Below are positions 44,197 to 51,587 of a DNA stretch of 64,000 nucleotides, piece by piece (position 1 is the stretch's first letter; each line of letters starts with the position of its first letter). Source of the DNA: Mycobacterium paraffinicum. Its GTDB lineage: Bacteria; Actinomycetota; Actinomycetes; Mycobacteriales; Mycobacteriaceae. The stretch is taken from contig NZ_MPNT01000021.1 of NCBI RefSeq assembly GCF_001907675.1, positions 39,331 to 103,330 on the forward strand, given 5' to 3'. The notes under the pieces were generated by a model, which was given only the letters and a program-made list of their open reading frames with translations, did no database searches and was not told where the DNA came from. Position numbers and translations under genes: made by a program.

Positions 44197-44747
44197 GCCC
44201 GCGCCGTAGGTTTCAGCCCGGCGAGGGGCCGCTGCTGGTGGCGCGTCCGCTGCCACCGGGGCGGCCGTGGGGCCTGCCGCTGGCCAGCGCCGTCGCCGCG
44301 GTCTTCATGGCGGCGGCGATCGCGGTGTGCAGCCTGATGCTCGTCGACCATGAATCCCGCGAGCGCGCCGCGTCGAAGAATCGCGAGGTGCTCAGCTACG
44401 TCACCGGCTTCATGACGCAGTTCACCTCGATCGACCCGTTCCACGCCAACGACTACGTGACGCGGGTGCTGGGCCAGGCGACCGGCGACTTCGCCAAGGA
44501 GTACCGCGAGAAGGCCAACGAGATCTTGTTGCAGGTGGCCCGCGCCGAACCGGCCACCGGCACCGTGCTGGACGCCGGGGTGGAGCGATGGAACGACGAC
44601 GGCAGCGTCACCACGATCGTGGCCACCGCCGTGAGCGCCAAATCGCCTGACGGTAAAGAGGTCTGGGAAAACGCCAACCGGTGGACGGCGACCGCCACGC
44701 AGGAAGGAAAGCAGTGGAAGATCAGCAACCTGCAGCAGGTGATCTGA
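44193..44747 (+). CDS. mam1C: Mce-associated protein Mam1C (Rv0177-like)
   Basis: The 184-residue protein has the same length as Rv0177. It has one membrane segment (GLPLASAVAAVFMAAAIAVCSLMLV, about residues 30-54) and an extracytoplasmic NTF2-like Mce-associated domain: SYVTGFMTQFTSIDPFHANDYVTRVLGQATGDFAKEYREKA and a final QEGKQWKISNLQQV. GTG at 44193 overlaps the mam1B stop. An upstream in-frame start 57 bases earlier is rejected because it lies inside mam1B. Confidence 0.9.
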   Translation: MSPRRRFQPGEGPLLVARPLPPGRPWGLPLASAVAAVFMAAAIAVCSLMLVDHESRERAASKNREVLSYVTGFMTQFTSIDPFHANDYVTRVLGQATGDFAKEYREKANEILLQVARAEPATGTVLDAGVERWNDDGSVTTIVATAVSAKSPDGKEVWENANRWTATATQEGKQWKISNLQQVI

Positions 44748-45460
44748 CCGCCGACGGTGACGCCGCCGCCCCGGACGAGGCGGCGACCGAAGAGCGCGCG
44801 GAGACCGCCGGCGCCGACGAAACGGCTTCGGCCGCAGAGGAATCCGAGGCCGGCGAGGGTGACGCCGAGGCCGCCGAGGGTGACGCCGAGGCCGCCGAGG
44901 GTGACGCCGAGGCCCAACCCCCCGCTCGCACGCGGCGCAAATTGCTGGCCGGTAAGCGGATGGCCATCACCGTCGCCGTGGCCGCGGCGTTGTTCGTCGG
45001 TTCCGCGGCGTTCGCCGGCGCGACCGTGCAGCCGTACCTGAGCGATCGGGCCGCCGCCGCAACGAAACTCAAGGTGGCGCGGACCGCGGCCAACGCGATC
45101 ACCACGCTGTGGACCTACACGCCGGAGAACATGGACACCCTCGCCGACCGCGCGTCGGGCTACCTCAGCGGCGATTTCGAGGCGCAGTACCGCAAGTTCG
45201 TCGACGCGATCGTGGCGCCCAACAAGCAGGCCAAGATCACCAACCACACCGACGTCACCGGCGCGGCGGTCGAATCGATCGACGACGCCAACGCCGTCGT
45301 CATCGTGTACACCAACACGACGTCGACCAGCCCGCTGACCAAGAACGTGCCGTCGTTGAAGTACTTGTCCTACCGGCTGTTCCTCAAGCGCGCGCAGAGC
45401 CGCTGGCTGGTGACCAGGATGACGACCATCACGTCGCTGGATTTGACGCCGCACGTCTAG
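44714..45460 (+). CDS. mam1D: Mce-associated protein Mam1D (Rv0178-like) with acidic repeat region
   Basis: The 248-residue protein has an acidic, Ala/Glu-rich N-terminal region of about 80 residues that includes near-perfect heptads GDAEAAE, then a basic RTRRKLLAGKRM, one membrane segment (MAITVAVAAALFVGSAAFAG) and a C-terminal Mce-associated domain ending in AQSRWLVTRMTTITSLDLTPHV. The GTG at 44714 has a very strong AGGAAGGAAAG upstream; this overlaps mam1C by 34 bases. The longer frame from 44681 is rejected. Last gene of the mce1 operon proper. Counterpart of Rv0178. Confidence 0.9.
   Translation: MEDQQPAAGDLTADGDAAAPDEAATEERAETAGADETASAAEESEAGEGDAEAAEGDAEAAEGDAEAQPPARTRRKLLAGKRMAITVAVAAALFVGSAAFAGATVQPYLSDRAAAATKLKVARTAANAITTLWTYTPENMDTLADRASGYLSGDFEAQYRKFVDAIVAPNKQAKITNHTDVTGAAVESIDDANAVVIVYTNTTSTSPLTKNVPSLKYLSYRLFLKRAQSRWLVTRMTTITSLDLTPHV
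44855..44914 (+). repeat. 21-bp in-frame tandem repeat in mam1D (about 2.9 copies)
   Basis: The unit GAGGGTGACGCCGAGGCC plus GCC occurs at 44855, 44876 and 44897 (last copy 18 bases). It codes for EGDAEAA heptads in the acidic leader. Being a multiple of three, it can expand or contract without a frameshift. Confidence 0.9.
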
Positions 45461-45478
45461 CGCGGTCTGCTACGACCC

Positions 45479-46150
45479 ATGGCCGTTACCTCGCCGGTGT
45501 CGGAGCGATCGACCGTCGCGGCCCTGTTGCTGCTGACCTTCGCCACCGGCCTGGGGGACTCGATCAGCATCCTGGTGCTCGGTCACGTGTTCGTCGCGAA
45601 CATGACGGGAAACGTGATCTTCCTCGGCTTTTGGCTGGCGCCCCGGACGAGCATCGACCTGACCGCGGTCGTGGTGGCGCTGCCCACGTTCGTGTGTACC
45701 ACGATCCTCAGCGGCCGGATATCGCGGCACTTCGGCGACCGGACGCGGCGGTGGATCACCACCGTATTGGCAATGGAGATCAGCCTTTTGGTGGCGCTGG
45801 CGATCCTGGCGGGCGCGGGTGTCTTGCGGTACCACGACAACACCAAGCTCATCATGATCGGCCTCCTCGCGGTCACGTTCGGCCTGCAGCACTCGAGCGC
45901 CCGCCAGTTCGGCATCCAGGAGCTGTCCACCACGGTGTTGACGTCGACCATCGTCAGCCTCGGTCTGGACAGTCGCCTTGCGGGCGGTTCGGGCGCCCGT
46001 CAGACGTTGCGGCTCAGCGTCGTGCTGACGATGTGCGCCGGCGCGTTCCTGGGGGCGTCGATGTCGCGCTTCGTCGTCGCGCCGGTGTTCGCCGTCACGG
46101 CGGCGGTGGTGGCGGCCAGCCTGCTGATCTTCCGGTTCGGGCCGAGCTAG
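45479..46150 (+). CDS. DUF1275 (YoaK-like) membrane protein
   Basis: This 223-residue protein has five to six membrane segments and the DUF1275 opening LLLLTFATGLGDSISILVLGHVFVANMTGNVIFLG, in which the TG-D-S and NMTGN motifs are conserved. The family is of unknown function, perhaps a small transporter. It starts 18 bases after mam1D in the same direction, so may be transcribed with mce1, but I do not recall a gene here in M. tuberculosis, where lprO follows mam1D directly. Its TAG overlaps the lprO stop of the opposite strand by four bases. Confidence 0.85.
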   Translation: MAVTSPVSERSTVAALLLLTFATGLGDSISILVLGHVFVANMTGNVIFLGFWLAPRTSIDLTAVVVALPTFVCTTILSGRISRHFGDRTRRWITTVLAMEISLLVALAILAGAGVLRYHDNTKLIMIGLLAVTFGLQHSSARQFGIQELSTTVLTSTIVSLGLDSRLAGGSGARQTLRLSVVLTMCAGAFLGASMSRFVVAPVFAVTAAVVAASLLIFRFGPS

Positions 46151-47229
46151 TTGAAGGCCAGCCAGCTGGGCAGCGCCCGCTCGTGCGAGTCGCACAGCAC
46201 CTGGCGGGTGTCGCACGACCCGCGCGGCGATCCCGCGCCGGCCCACATGCCGCCGGTGTCGCGTCGCAACACGATGGCCGACGACCCGCCCCCGTCGAGC
46301 AGGATGGCGTTGTCGCTGCCCAGCCCGCGGAACAGGTCCTGCATGTTGTCCGGGGTGTAGCTGCCGCCCTCGAAGATGTACATCTCGTCCTTCTGCCGCG
46401 AGTACGCCAAAGCCGTTCGCGCGGCGCTGGGCCCGCCGTCGTGCAGCTGCCCGGTCTGGCCGGGCGCCAGCAGCCCGATTCCGGATACCGCGACGAACCG
46501 CTCGTTCTTGTTGAGCAGGTCCTCGACCACCGGGGTGGCGGAGTCGTAGTCGCTCTTGCTCCTGGGCCACACCACATAGGGCGCCCCGCCCGACGGCAGG
46601 ATCATCGTCGTCAGGACGCTCCAGCTTTCACCGCCGCCCGACAGCCCCTGCTTGCCCGGGTAGGCGACAGTGCCGGTGACGGCCTGGTTGGCGCGGCCCT
46701 GGCCGTTGGTGTTGTCCACGAAGGCGCCGAGCGGCGAGCTGCAGCCGGTCTGCCGCCATGAGCCGCCCTTCTGCCCGCGCACGTCGAAGAAGTTGGCGTT
46801 GATCGCGATCGTGGGTTGGCCCATCCGCTGCCACGCCTGCAGCGGCGCATAGAGTTCCGAGGCTTGCCAGAGTCCCTCGCCGGTGCGGGCGCCGGGGTTG
46901 TTCTCGCAGCGCGCCTGGTCGCCCTGGTGGGTGTCGACCAGCAGGTGGGGCGACAGCCGACCCGCGGCGTTCTTGATGATCATCAGGTGGCCGCCGTTGT
47001 TCATCTCGTACCAGCTGCCGCCGGCGTTGAGCATCGGTGTGGGATGTCCGGGGCCGAAGTTGTAGACCAGGTAGGAGCCCTTGGTGGTGTTGATGGCGTT
47101 GGCGAGCAGATCGCGGCCGTCGGCGGCGTGCGCGACCGGCAGGCCGGTGGTCCACGCAAGGGCCGCGCCGGCGACGATGGCGGTGCAGCCGGCCACCAGC
47201 CGGCGCAAGCTGGCGCCTCGGGTCAGCAC
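46147..47229 (-). CDS. lprO: Exported phosphodiester glycosidase-domain protein LprO (Rv0179c-like)
   Basis: The 360-residue protein has a signal peptide (RRLVAGCTAIVAGAALAWTTGLPVAHA). A predicted lipobox LVAGC lies at the very start of the hydrophobic core, which makes lipidation doubtful, while AHA-ADG is a good signal peptidase I site. The mature part looks like the NAGPA/DUF2233 fold: QPTIAINANFFDVRG, YIFEGGSYTPDNM and SDNAILLDGGGSSAIVLRR with the catalytic Asp-Gly-Gly. It follows Rv0180c on the same strand after 106 bases. The substrate is unknown. Confidence 0.85.
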   Translation of the reverse strand: MLTRGASLRRLVAGCTAIVAGAALAWTTGLPVAHAADGRDLLANAINTTKGSYLVYNFGPGHPTPMLNAGGSWYEMNNGGHLMIIKNAAGRLSPHLLVDTHQGDQARCENNPGARTGEGLWQASELYAPLQAWQRMGQPTIAINANFFDVRGQKGGSWRQTGCSSPLGAFVDNTNGQGRANQAVTGTVAYPGKQGLSGGGESWSVLTTMILPSGGAPYVVWPRSKSDYDSATPVVEDLLNKNERFVAVSGIGLLAPGQTGQLHDGGPSAARTALAYSRQKDEMYIFEGGSYTPDNMQDLFRGLGSDNAILLDGGGSSAIVLRRDTGGMWAGAGSPRGSCDTRQVLCDSHERALPSWLAFN

Positions 47230-47335
47230 GATCGCCCTTTCCGCCCTGATCTGGATGCAACAGCAACATCATCAGTCACATCCGTCACACTGTCAATCTA
47301 GGTAACGGCCTGATGACGCTTGGGCGGCGGTCGAA

Positions 47336-48733
47336 TTACGTTTGCTCGCTTGCGCTTTCGCTCGAGGTGTCCGACTCGGTGGCGGCGTCCGTTCGTCCGT
47401 GCTTGCCCTGGCGCGCCGTGTGCTGGGCCTGGTGCTCCTGGGCGATCGCCATCTCCACGGCGCCCGGAATCCGGTGGAATCCCTTGCGGTCGTACAGGTG
47501 TGTGACGAAGCCGCCCAGCAGCAGCCCGATCGCGAGGCCGATCGTCGTCATGATCAGCGCCTGCGAGATGCCGGTATCCGCGTGCCCCTTGAAGTACAGC
47601 AGCGACCGGGTGCCCAGGAAGACCTGGTGCATGGGCTCGAATTCGGCCAGCCAGCGGAAGAACGTCGGCGTCGCCTCCAGCGGCACGGTGGCGCCGGCCG
47701 AGGGCAGCCCGAGGATCACGAAGATCAACATGCTGACCAGCAGGCCGCCGGTGCCCAGCACGGAGAGCAACGAACTCGAGGTGATGCCCACCGCGGCGAT
47801 GGCGAACACCCCGTACGCCCAGAGTTGCCAGCCGAGGTCGATGGGCATGCCGAGGCCATGAGCGATCGCGATATAGGCCGCGGAGGTGAGCAAGCCCAGC
47901 AGCACCATGATCGCCCACTTGAGCAACAGCGTCTGAAACCGCGAAATCCTGACCTGCTCGGCGAAGCGATACACCGGGCCGAATTCGGCAGGTACGTAAC
48001 CGAGTAACGCGTCGACCAGGGTGCTGACCACGATGCTGCCGGTGAACCCCGCGAGCAGCAGCAAGAGCGCGTAGTAGAAGGCCGACAGCCCGTTTCCGGT
48101 GCCCTCGGGCAGCGGGTTGTACACGGTCGACTCGATCTCGATCGGGGTGGAAAGGCCCTCTTCGGCGGCCCCGGCCAGCGGCGCGCCGCCGGTCTGCGCC
48201 TTGACCTGGGCGAGGAGTCGTTCGCCCACTTCGCCATTCGCTTCGCCCATCGCCATGTTGAGCGTCTGGGCGGCGATGCTGGAGCCGAGCGTGCCGGCCC
48301 GAGGATTCGTCGAGATCGTGATCACCGGCCGTTCCGCGGGACCGGGCACCACCGCGCTGGCGCCCAGATCGCGCAGCTTCGACGAGAAGCTGGGCGGTAT
48401 CAGCACCGAGCCGTAGACGTGCCCGGTGTTCAACTCGTGCTTGGCGGCGTTGCGACCGAGCACGCGGACGTCGAACTTGTTCTTGTCCAGGCCGTTGACC
48501 AGGCGGCCGGTGAGTTCGGCGCCCGCCGGCCCGGCGTCCTCGTTCACCACGGCGATGGGGAAGTGCCGCAGGTTGGTCATCGGGTTCAAGATGCCGCCCA
48601 GGTAGAGCGCGCACAACGCCGACATCAGGGCCAGCGTGATGACGAGCGGCGCCGCCCAGAATCGCACGGTCCGGATCGCCTTGATGTTCCGGTTGGGGTT
48701 GGGCGCCGCGTGCTGCGGCCGCGATTGCGACAT
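47336..48733 (-). CDS. YhgE/Pip-like membrane protein (Rv0180c-like)
   Basis: The 465-residue protein has one N-terminal membrane segment (FWAAPLVITLALMSALCALYLGG), a periplasmic domain of about 180 residues and five C-terminal membrane segments (from STVYNPLPEGTGNGLSAFYYALLLLLAGF to IGLAIGLLLGGFVTHLY). FPIAVVNEDAGP near residue 60 is the signature of YhgE/Pip and ABC-2-permease-like proteins. The C-terminal tail is hydrophilic, Ser/Glu rich. It lies 26 bases after the pirin gene and probably shares its transcript. Function is not established. Confidence 0.85.
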   Translation of the reverse strand: MSQSRPQHAAPNPNRNIKAIRTVRFWAAPLVITLALMSALCALYLGGILNPMTNLRHFPIAVVNEDAGPAGAELTGRLVNGLDKNKFDVRVLGRNAAKHELNTGHVYGSVLIPPSFSSKLRDLGASAVVPGPAERPVITISTNPRAGTLGSSIAAQTLNMAMGEANGEVGERLLAQVKAQTGGAPLAGAAEEGLSTPIEIESTVYNPLPEGTGNGLSAFYYALLLLLAGFTGSIVVSTLVDALLGYVPAEFGPVYRFAEQVRISRFQTLLLKWAIMVLLGLLTSAAYIAIAHGLGMPIDLGWQLWAYGVFAIAAVGITSSSLLSVLGTGGLLVSMLIFVILGLPSAGATVPLEATPTFFRWLAEFEPMHQVFLGTRSLLYFKGHADTGISQALIMTTIGLAIGLLLGGFVTHLYDRKGFHRIPGAVEMAIAQEHQAQHTARQGKHGRTDAATESDTSSESASEQT

Positions 48734-48759
48734 GCCGGCTCCTGTCTGTCACGCCCACT

Positions 48760-49494
48760 CTAGGGTCTCGCGGCCCCCAGTTTCTCGTGCATCTCCCAGA
48801 CCAGAAGTTCCGCCGGCTCGGTCGCGCTCACCCGTGCGCCGCCGGCATCGGTGAACCGAACGGCGTCACCCTCGAGCAGGTCGCCGACGCCTTCGCAGGT
48901 GATGGCTCCGCGCGCCGCAAAGAGGTGCAGGTAGGGCGCCTGCGGGAGCAGCACCGCGTCGCCGGCCCGCAACCGCGCGGCGTGTAGCGCGGCACCGCGA
49001 TTGTGCAGGGCGATTGCCCCGTCCTGGCCGGGGATGCCTGAGGCGATCGTCACGAGTGTGCCGGCCAACGCTTCCGCGTCGATCTCGTGCTGTTGATAGC
49101 CCGGGGCGATGCCCGCCTCGTCCGGCGCCACCCACATCTGCACGAAATGCACTGGCTCCGTGGATGAGTCGTTCTCCTCCGAATGCAGGATTCCGCTGCC
49201 CGCCGACATGCGCTGGGCCAGGCCCGGATAGATGACGCCGTGATTGCCGATGGAGTCGCGGTGCGCCAATCGACCCTGCATGACCCACGTGACGATCTCC
49301 ATGTCCCGGTGCGGGTGCGTGCCGAATCCGGTTCCGGGCGCGACGATGTCGTCGTTGTTCACCAGGAGCACCCCGTGGTGGGTGTTGTCCGGGTCGTAGT
49401 GATCACCGAACGAGAACGAGTGCCGCGACGTCAGCCAGGGCGTCGTGGTGACGGCCCGCGTGGCCGCTCGCCGAACGTCCGCGTGGGCAGCCAT
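48760..49494 (-). CDS. Pirin family protein (Rv0181c-like)
   Basis: The 244-residue bicupin has the pirin motifs: HSFSFGDHYDPDNTHHGVLLVNNDDIVAPGTGFGTHPHRDMEIVTWVMQG, in which His of THPHRDME plus later His and Glu (ILHSEEN) bind a metal. The C-terminal cupin is degenerate. Bacterial pirins such as YhhW have quercetinase activity or act as redox sensors. It sits between an IclR-type regulator (26 bases upstream) and Rv0180c on the minus strand. Confidence 0.9.
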   Translation of the reverse strand: MAAHADVRRAATRAVTTTPWLTSRHSFSFGDHYDPDNTHHGVLLVNNDDIVAPGTGFGTHPHRDMEIVTWVMQGRLAHRDSIGNHGVIYPGLAQRMSAGSGILHSEENDSSTEPVHFVQMWVAPDEAGIAPGYQQHEIDAEALAGTLVTIASGIPGQDGAIALHNRGAALHAARLRAGDAVLLPQAPYLHLFAARGAITCEGVGDLLEGDAVRFTDAGGARVSATEPAELLVWEMHEKLGAARP

Positions 49495-49520
49495 GCGCCC
49501 AGACTAATCTCCCGGCGAGC

Positions 49521-50393
49521 TCAGGACACGGTCGCGGCGAGCATCCCCTGAGCGTGCCGAAGCGCGGCGTCGAGCTCGGGCAGGGTCAACTCGGCGGAGC
49601 GGCCCAGGTGGATCTCGATCTGATACTCGGGCTGGCCGTGCGGGCCGAAGATCGGCAGCACCACGAATTCGGCTGCGGACAAATCGGTTTCGAGCGCATC
49701 GGTGACGGACTGCAGCGTCGCCATCGTCATCAGGGTGGTGAGCTGGCGGGTGACCCGCGCCGTCGGGTCCAGGGACGCCAGCACCTCCGCGAGCCGATCG
49801 TGCAGCGACTGGTGGGTGTCGTCGAACCGCCACGCGCCGTACCCGCGGGCGCGAATGTCGGCGAGCACCCGTTGGTGTTCGACGACTTCCGCCCGGGTTA
49901 GCCGCGGCGTCACCCGATGCAGCCAGGTCTCGACGAATTCGTCGTCGCGCCAGGCCATGGCGACCAGGCCGAACGGCGGGTCGATGGGGAAGCGCTGGCC
50001 GACGGCTTGCCCGCCGTCGGTCCCGTGCCCGACGGCGTCCACGGTGGTCAGGTGCCGCCCGCCGATTCTCGACATGGAGCAGCCCCCGCCGAGCGAGTCG
50101 TGCAGAAACCGCAGGGCGTCGCGGCCCCGGTCCAGCAGCGGGAACTGCGCCCGCAGCCCGTGCACGAGCCCGAACAGGCCGCTGCCCAGCACGTAGCGGC
50201 GGTCGCCGCGGCGCGCCACCCAGGCGCGTCGTTCCAGTTCGGCCAGCACGAGGGCGCAGGTGGACGTGCTGATCGCGCAGCGCTTCGCCACCTCGGCCGA
50301 CGTCAGACCCGTCGGCGAATCCGCAAGCGTGGCAAGGACATCCATGACGCGACCGGTGGGCGGCGATTTGACGGTTGACGTGGCGATGTCCAC
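49521..50393 (-). CDS. IclR family transcriptional regulator
   Basis: The protein of about 290 residues has an N-terminal winged helix (RVMDVLATLADSPTGLTSAEVAKRCAISTSTCALVLAELERRAWVARRGDRRYVLG) and a C-terminal IclR-like effector domain. The start is unclear: GTG at 50393 gives VDIATSTVKSPPTG but its purine run is directly adjacent; a later ATG at RVMDVL would also retain the helix-turn-helix; the frame reaching 50555 runs through the divergent gene and is rejected. It is divergent from the DapB-like gene, with a 14-base palindrome between them that is a likely operator. Confidence 0.8.
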   Translation of the reverse strand: MDIATSTVKSPPTGRVMDVLATLADSPTGLTSAEVAKRCAISTSTCALVLAELERRAWVARRGDRRYVLGSGLFGLVHGLRAQFPLLDRGRDALRFLHDSLGGGCSMSRIGGRHLTTVDAVGHGTDGGQAVGQRFPIDPPFGLVAMAWRDDEFVETWLHRVTPRLTRAEVVEHQRVLADIRARGYGAWRFDDTHQSLHDRLAEVLASLDPTARVTRQLTTLMTMATLQSVTDALETDLSAAEFVVLPIFGPHGQPEYQIEIHLGRSAELTLPELDAALRHAQGMLAATVS

Positions 50394-50428
50394 CTCCCTA
50401 CCATCCGTCCAAATTGTAAATCTATACG

Positions 50429-50442
50429 TCCTAATATTAGGA
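50429..50442. promoter_or_regulatory. Perfect 14-bp palindrome, candidate IclR-type operator
   Basis: TCCTAATATTAGGA at 50429-50442 is a perfect palindrome between the divergent regulator and DapB-like genes. Its right half overlaps the AGGAG ribosome site of the gene at 50454, so a protein bound here could block both transcription and translation start. Confidence 0.6.
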
Positions 50443-50453
50443 GACGATCCGCG

Positions 50454-51587
50454 GTGATCAAGGTGGGAGTGTGGGGGCCGGGTTCGATGGGGGTGATCGC
50501 GTTGCGCGGCGTGATCGACCACCCGGAGTTGGAGCTGGTCGACCTGGTCGTGCACAGCGACGCCAAGGCGGGGCGCGACGCGGGGGAGCTGTGCGGGATC
50601 GCGTCGGTCGGGGTGACGGCCACCCAGGACCCGTCGGCGCTGCTCGCCGGCGACGCCGACGCGGTGGTGTACGCCGCCGGCGCCAACTTGCGGCCGCTGG
50701 AGGCCGTGGGGGACATGGTCTCGATCCTGCGCGCCGGGAAGAACGTGGTGTCGTGTTCTGTTGTGCCGCTAGTCTTTCCCGACGGTGTCGACGCGGCGTT
50801 CACCGAGCCGCTGCGGGCCGCCGCGCTGGACGGCGGTGCGTCGTTCTTCACCACCGGCATCGACTCCGGGTTCGCCAATGACGTCCTGCCGCTGGTGCTC
50901 ACGGGTGTCTCGCGGGTCATCGAGTCGGTCCGGGTCACGGAGATGTTCAACTACGCCACGTACCCGGACCGGGCCGCGGTGTACGACATCCTGGGTTTCG
51001 GCAAGCCCCCGGAGTACCAGGCGTTCGCGGCGCAGCCGGGGATGTTCAGCTTTGGCTGGGGGCCGGTCCTGCATCAGCTCGCCGCCGGCCTGGGCGTCAA
51101 GATCGACGACATCGAGGAAAGCAACGAGCGTATCCCCACCGCCGAGTCCTTCGACACGCCCACCGGCCACGTCGCCGCCGGGACGATCGCGGCCATGCGC
51201 TCCACGCTGACCGGATACGTCGGGGGCAAGCCAACTTTCGTCCTCGACCACGTCACCCGGATGCGTGACGACATCGCGCCGGACTGGCCGCAGCCCCACA
51301 TCTCGATCCCGCCGAAGGACCTCGGCTACGGGCAGGCCTCCGGGCGCGGGCTCTATCGGGTGGAGATCGAGGGATCGCCCAGCATGCGGTGCGAATTCGA
51401 GATGGCCGAAGACCACGACCACGACCTGGGTGCCCGCATCGCGGGCGCCTCGCGGATGGTCAACGCCATTCCGGCGGTGTACGCGGCCCCGCCGGGGCTG
51501 CTCTCGGCGCTGGACCTGCCGCTGGTCACCGGGGCGGGCCTGGTCCGTCCGGTGCCGGGGCCGTCCCCGGACAGCCGGTTGTTCTAG
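50454..51587 (+). CDS. Dihydrodipicolinate reductase-like (NAD(P)-binding) protein
   Basis: The 377-residue protein begins with a Rossmann motif, VGVWGPGSMGVIALRGVIDHPELELVDLVVHSD, as in DapB-type reductases, followed by a C-terminal domain with MFNYATYPDRAAVYDILGFGKPPEY. It lacks the rest of a convincing DapB active site and is longer than DapB, so is a different dehydrogenase of unknown substrate. It is a paralogue of the partial gene at 1-621. The GTG start has AGGAG ten bases upstream. Its stop overlaps that of the convergent hydrolase by four bases. Confidence 0.85.
   Translation: MIKVGVWGPGSMGVIALRGVIDHPELELVDLVVHSDAKAGRDAGELCGIASVGVTATQDPSALLAGDADAVVYAAGANLRPLEAVGDMVSILRAGKNVVSCSVVPLVFPDGVDAAFTEPLRAAALDGGASFFTTGIDSGFANDVLPLVLTGVSRVIESVRVTEMFNYATYPDRAAVYDILGFGKPPEYQAFAAQPGMFSFGWGPVLHQLAAGLGVKIDDIEESNERIPTAESFDTPTGHVAAGTIAAMRSTLTGYVGGKPTFVLDHVTRMRDDIAPDWPQPHISIPPKDLGYGQASGRGLYRVEIEGSPSMRCEFEMAEDHDHDLGARIAGASRMVNAIPAVYAAPPGLLSALDLPLVTGAGLVRPVPGPSPDSRLF

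Noticed and set aside
46147..47229. LprO as a certain lipoprotein
   Set aside because: The LVAGC motif precedes, rather than follows, the hydrophobic core; a signal peptidase I site fits better, so the name is kept but lipidation is not claimed.
50454..51587. Gene for lysine-pathway dihydrodipicolinate reductase (dapB)
   Set aside because: Only the N-terminal nucleotide-binding motif agrees; the protein is over 100 residues longer than DapB and the C-terminal half differs.
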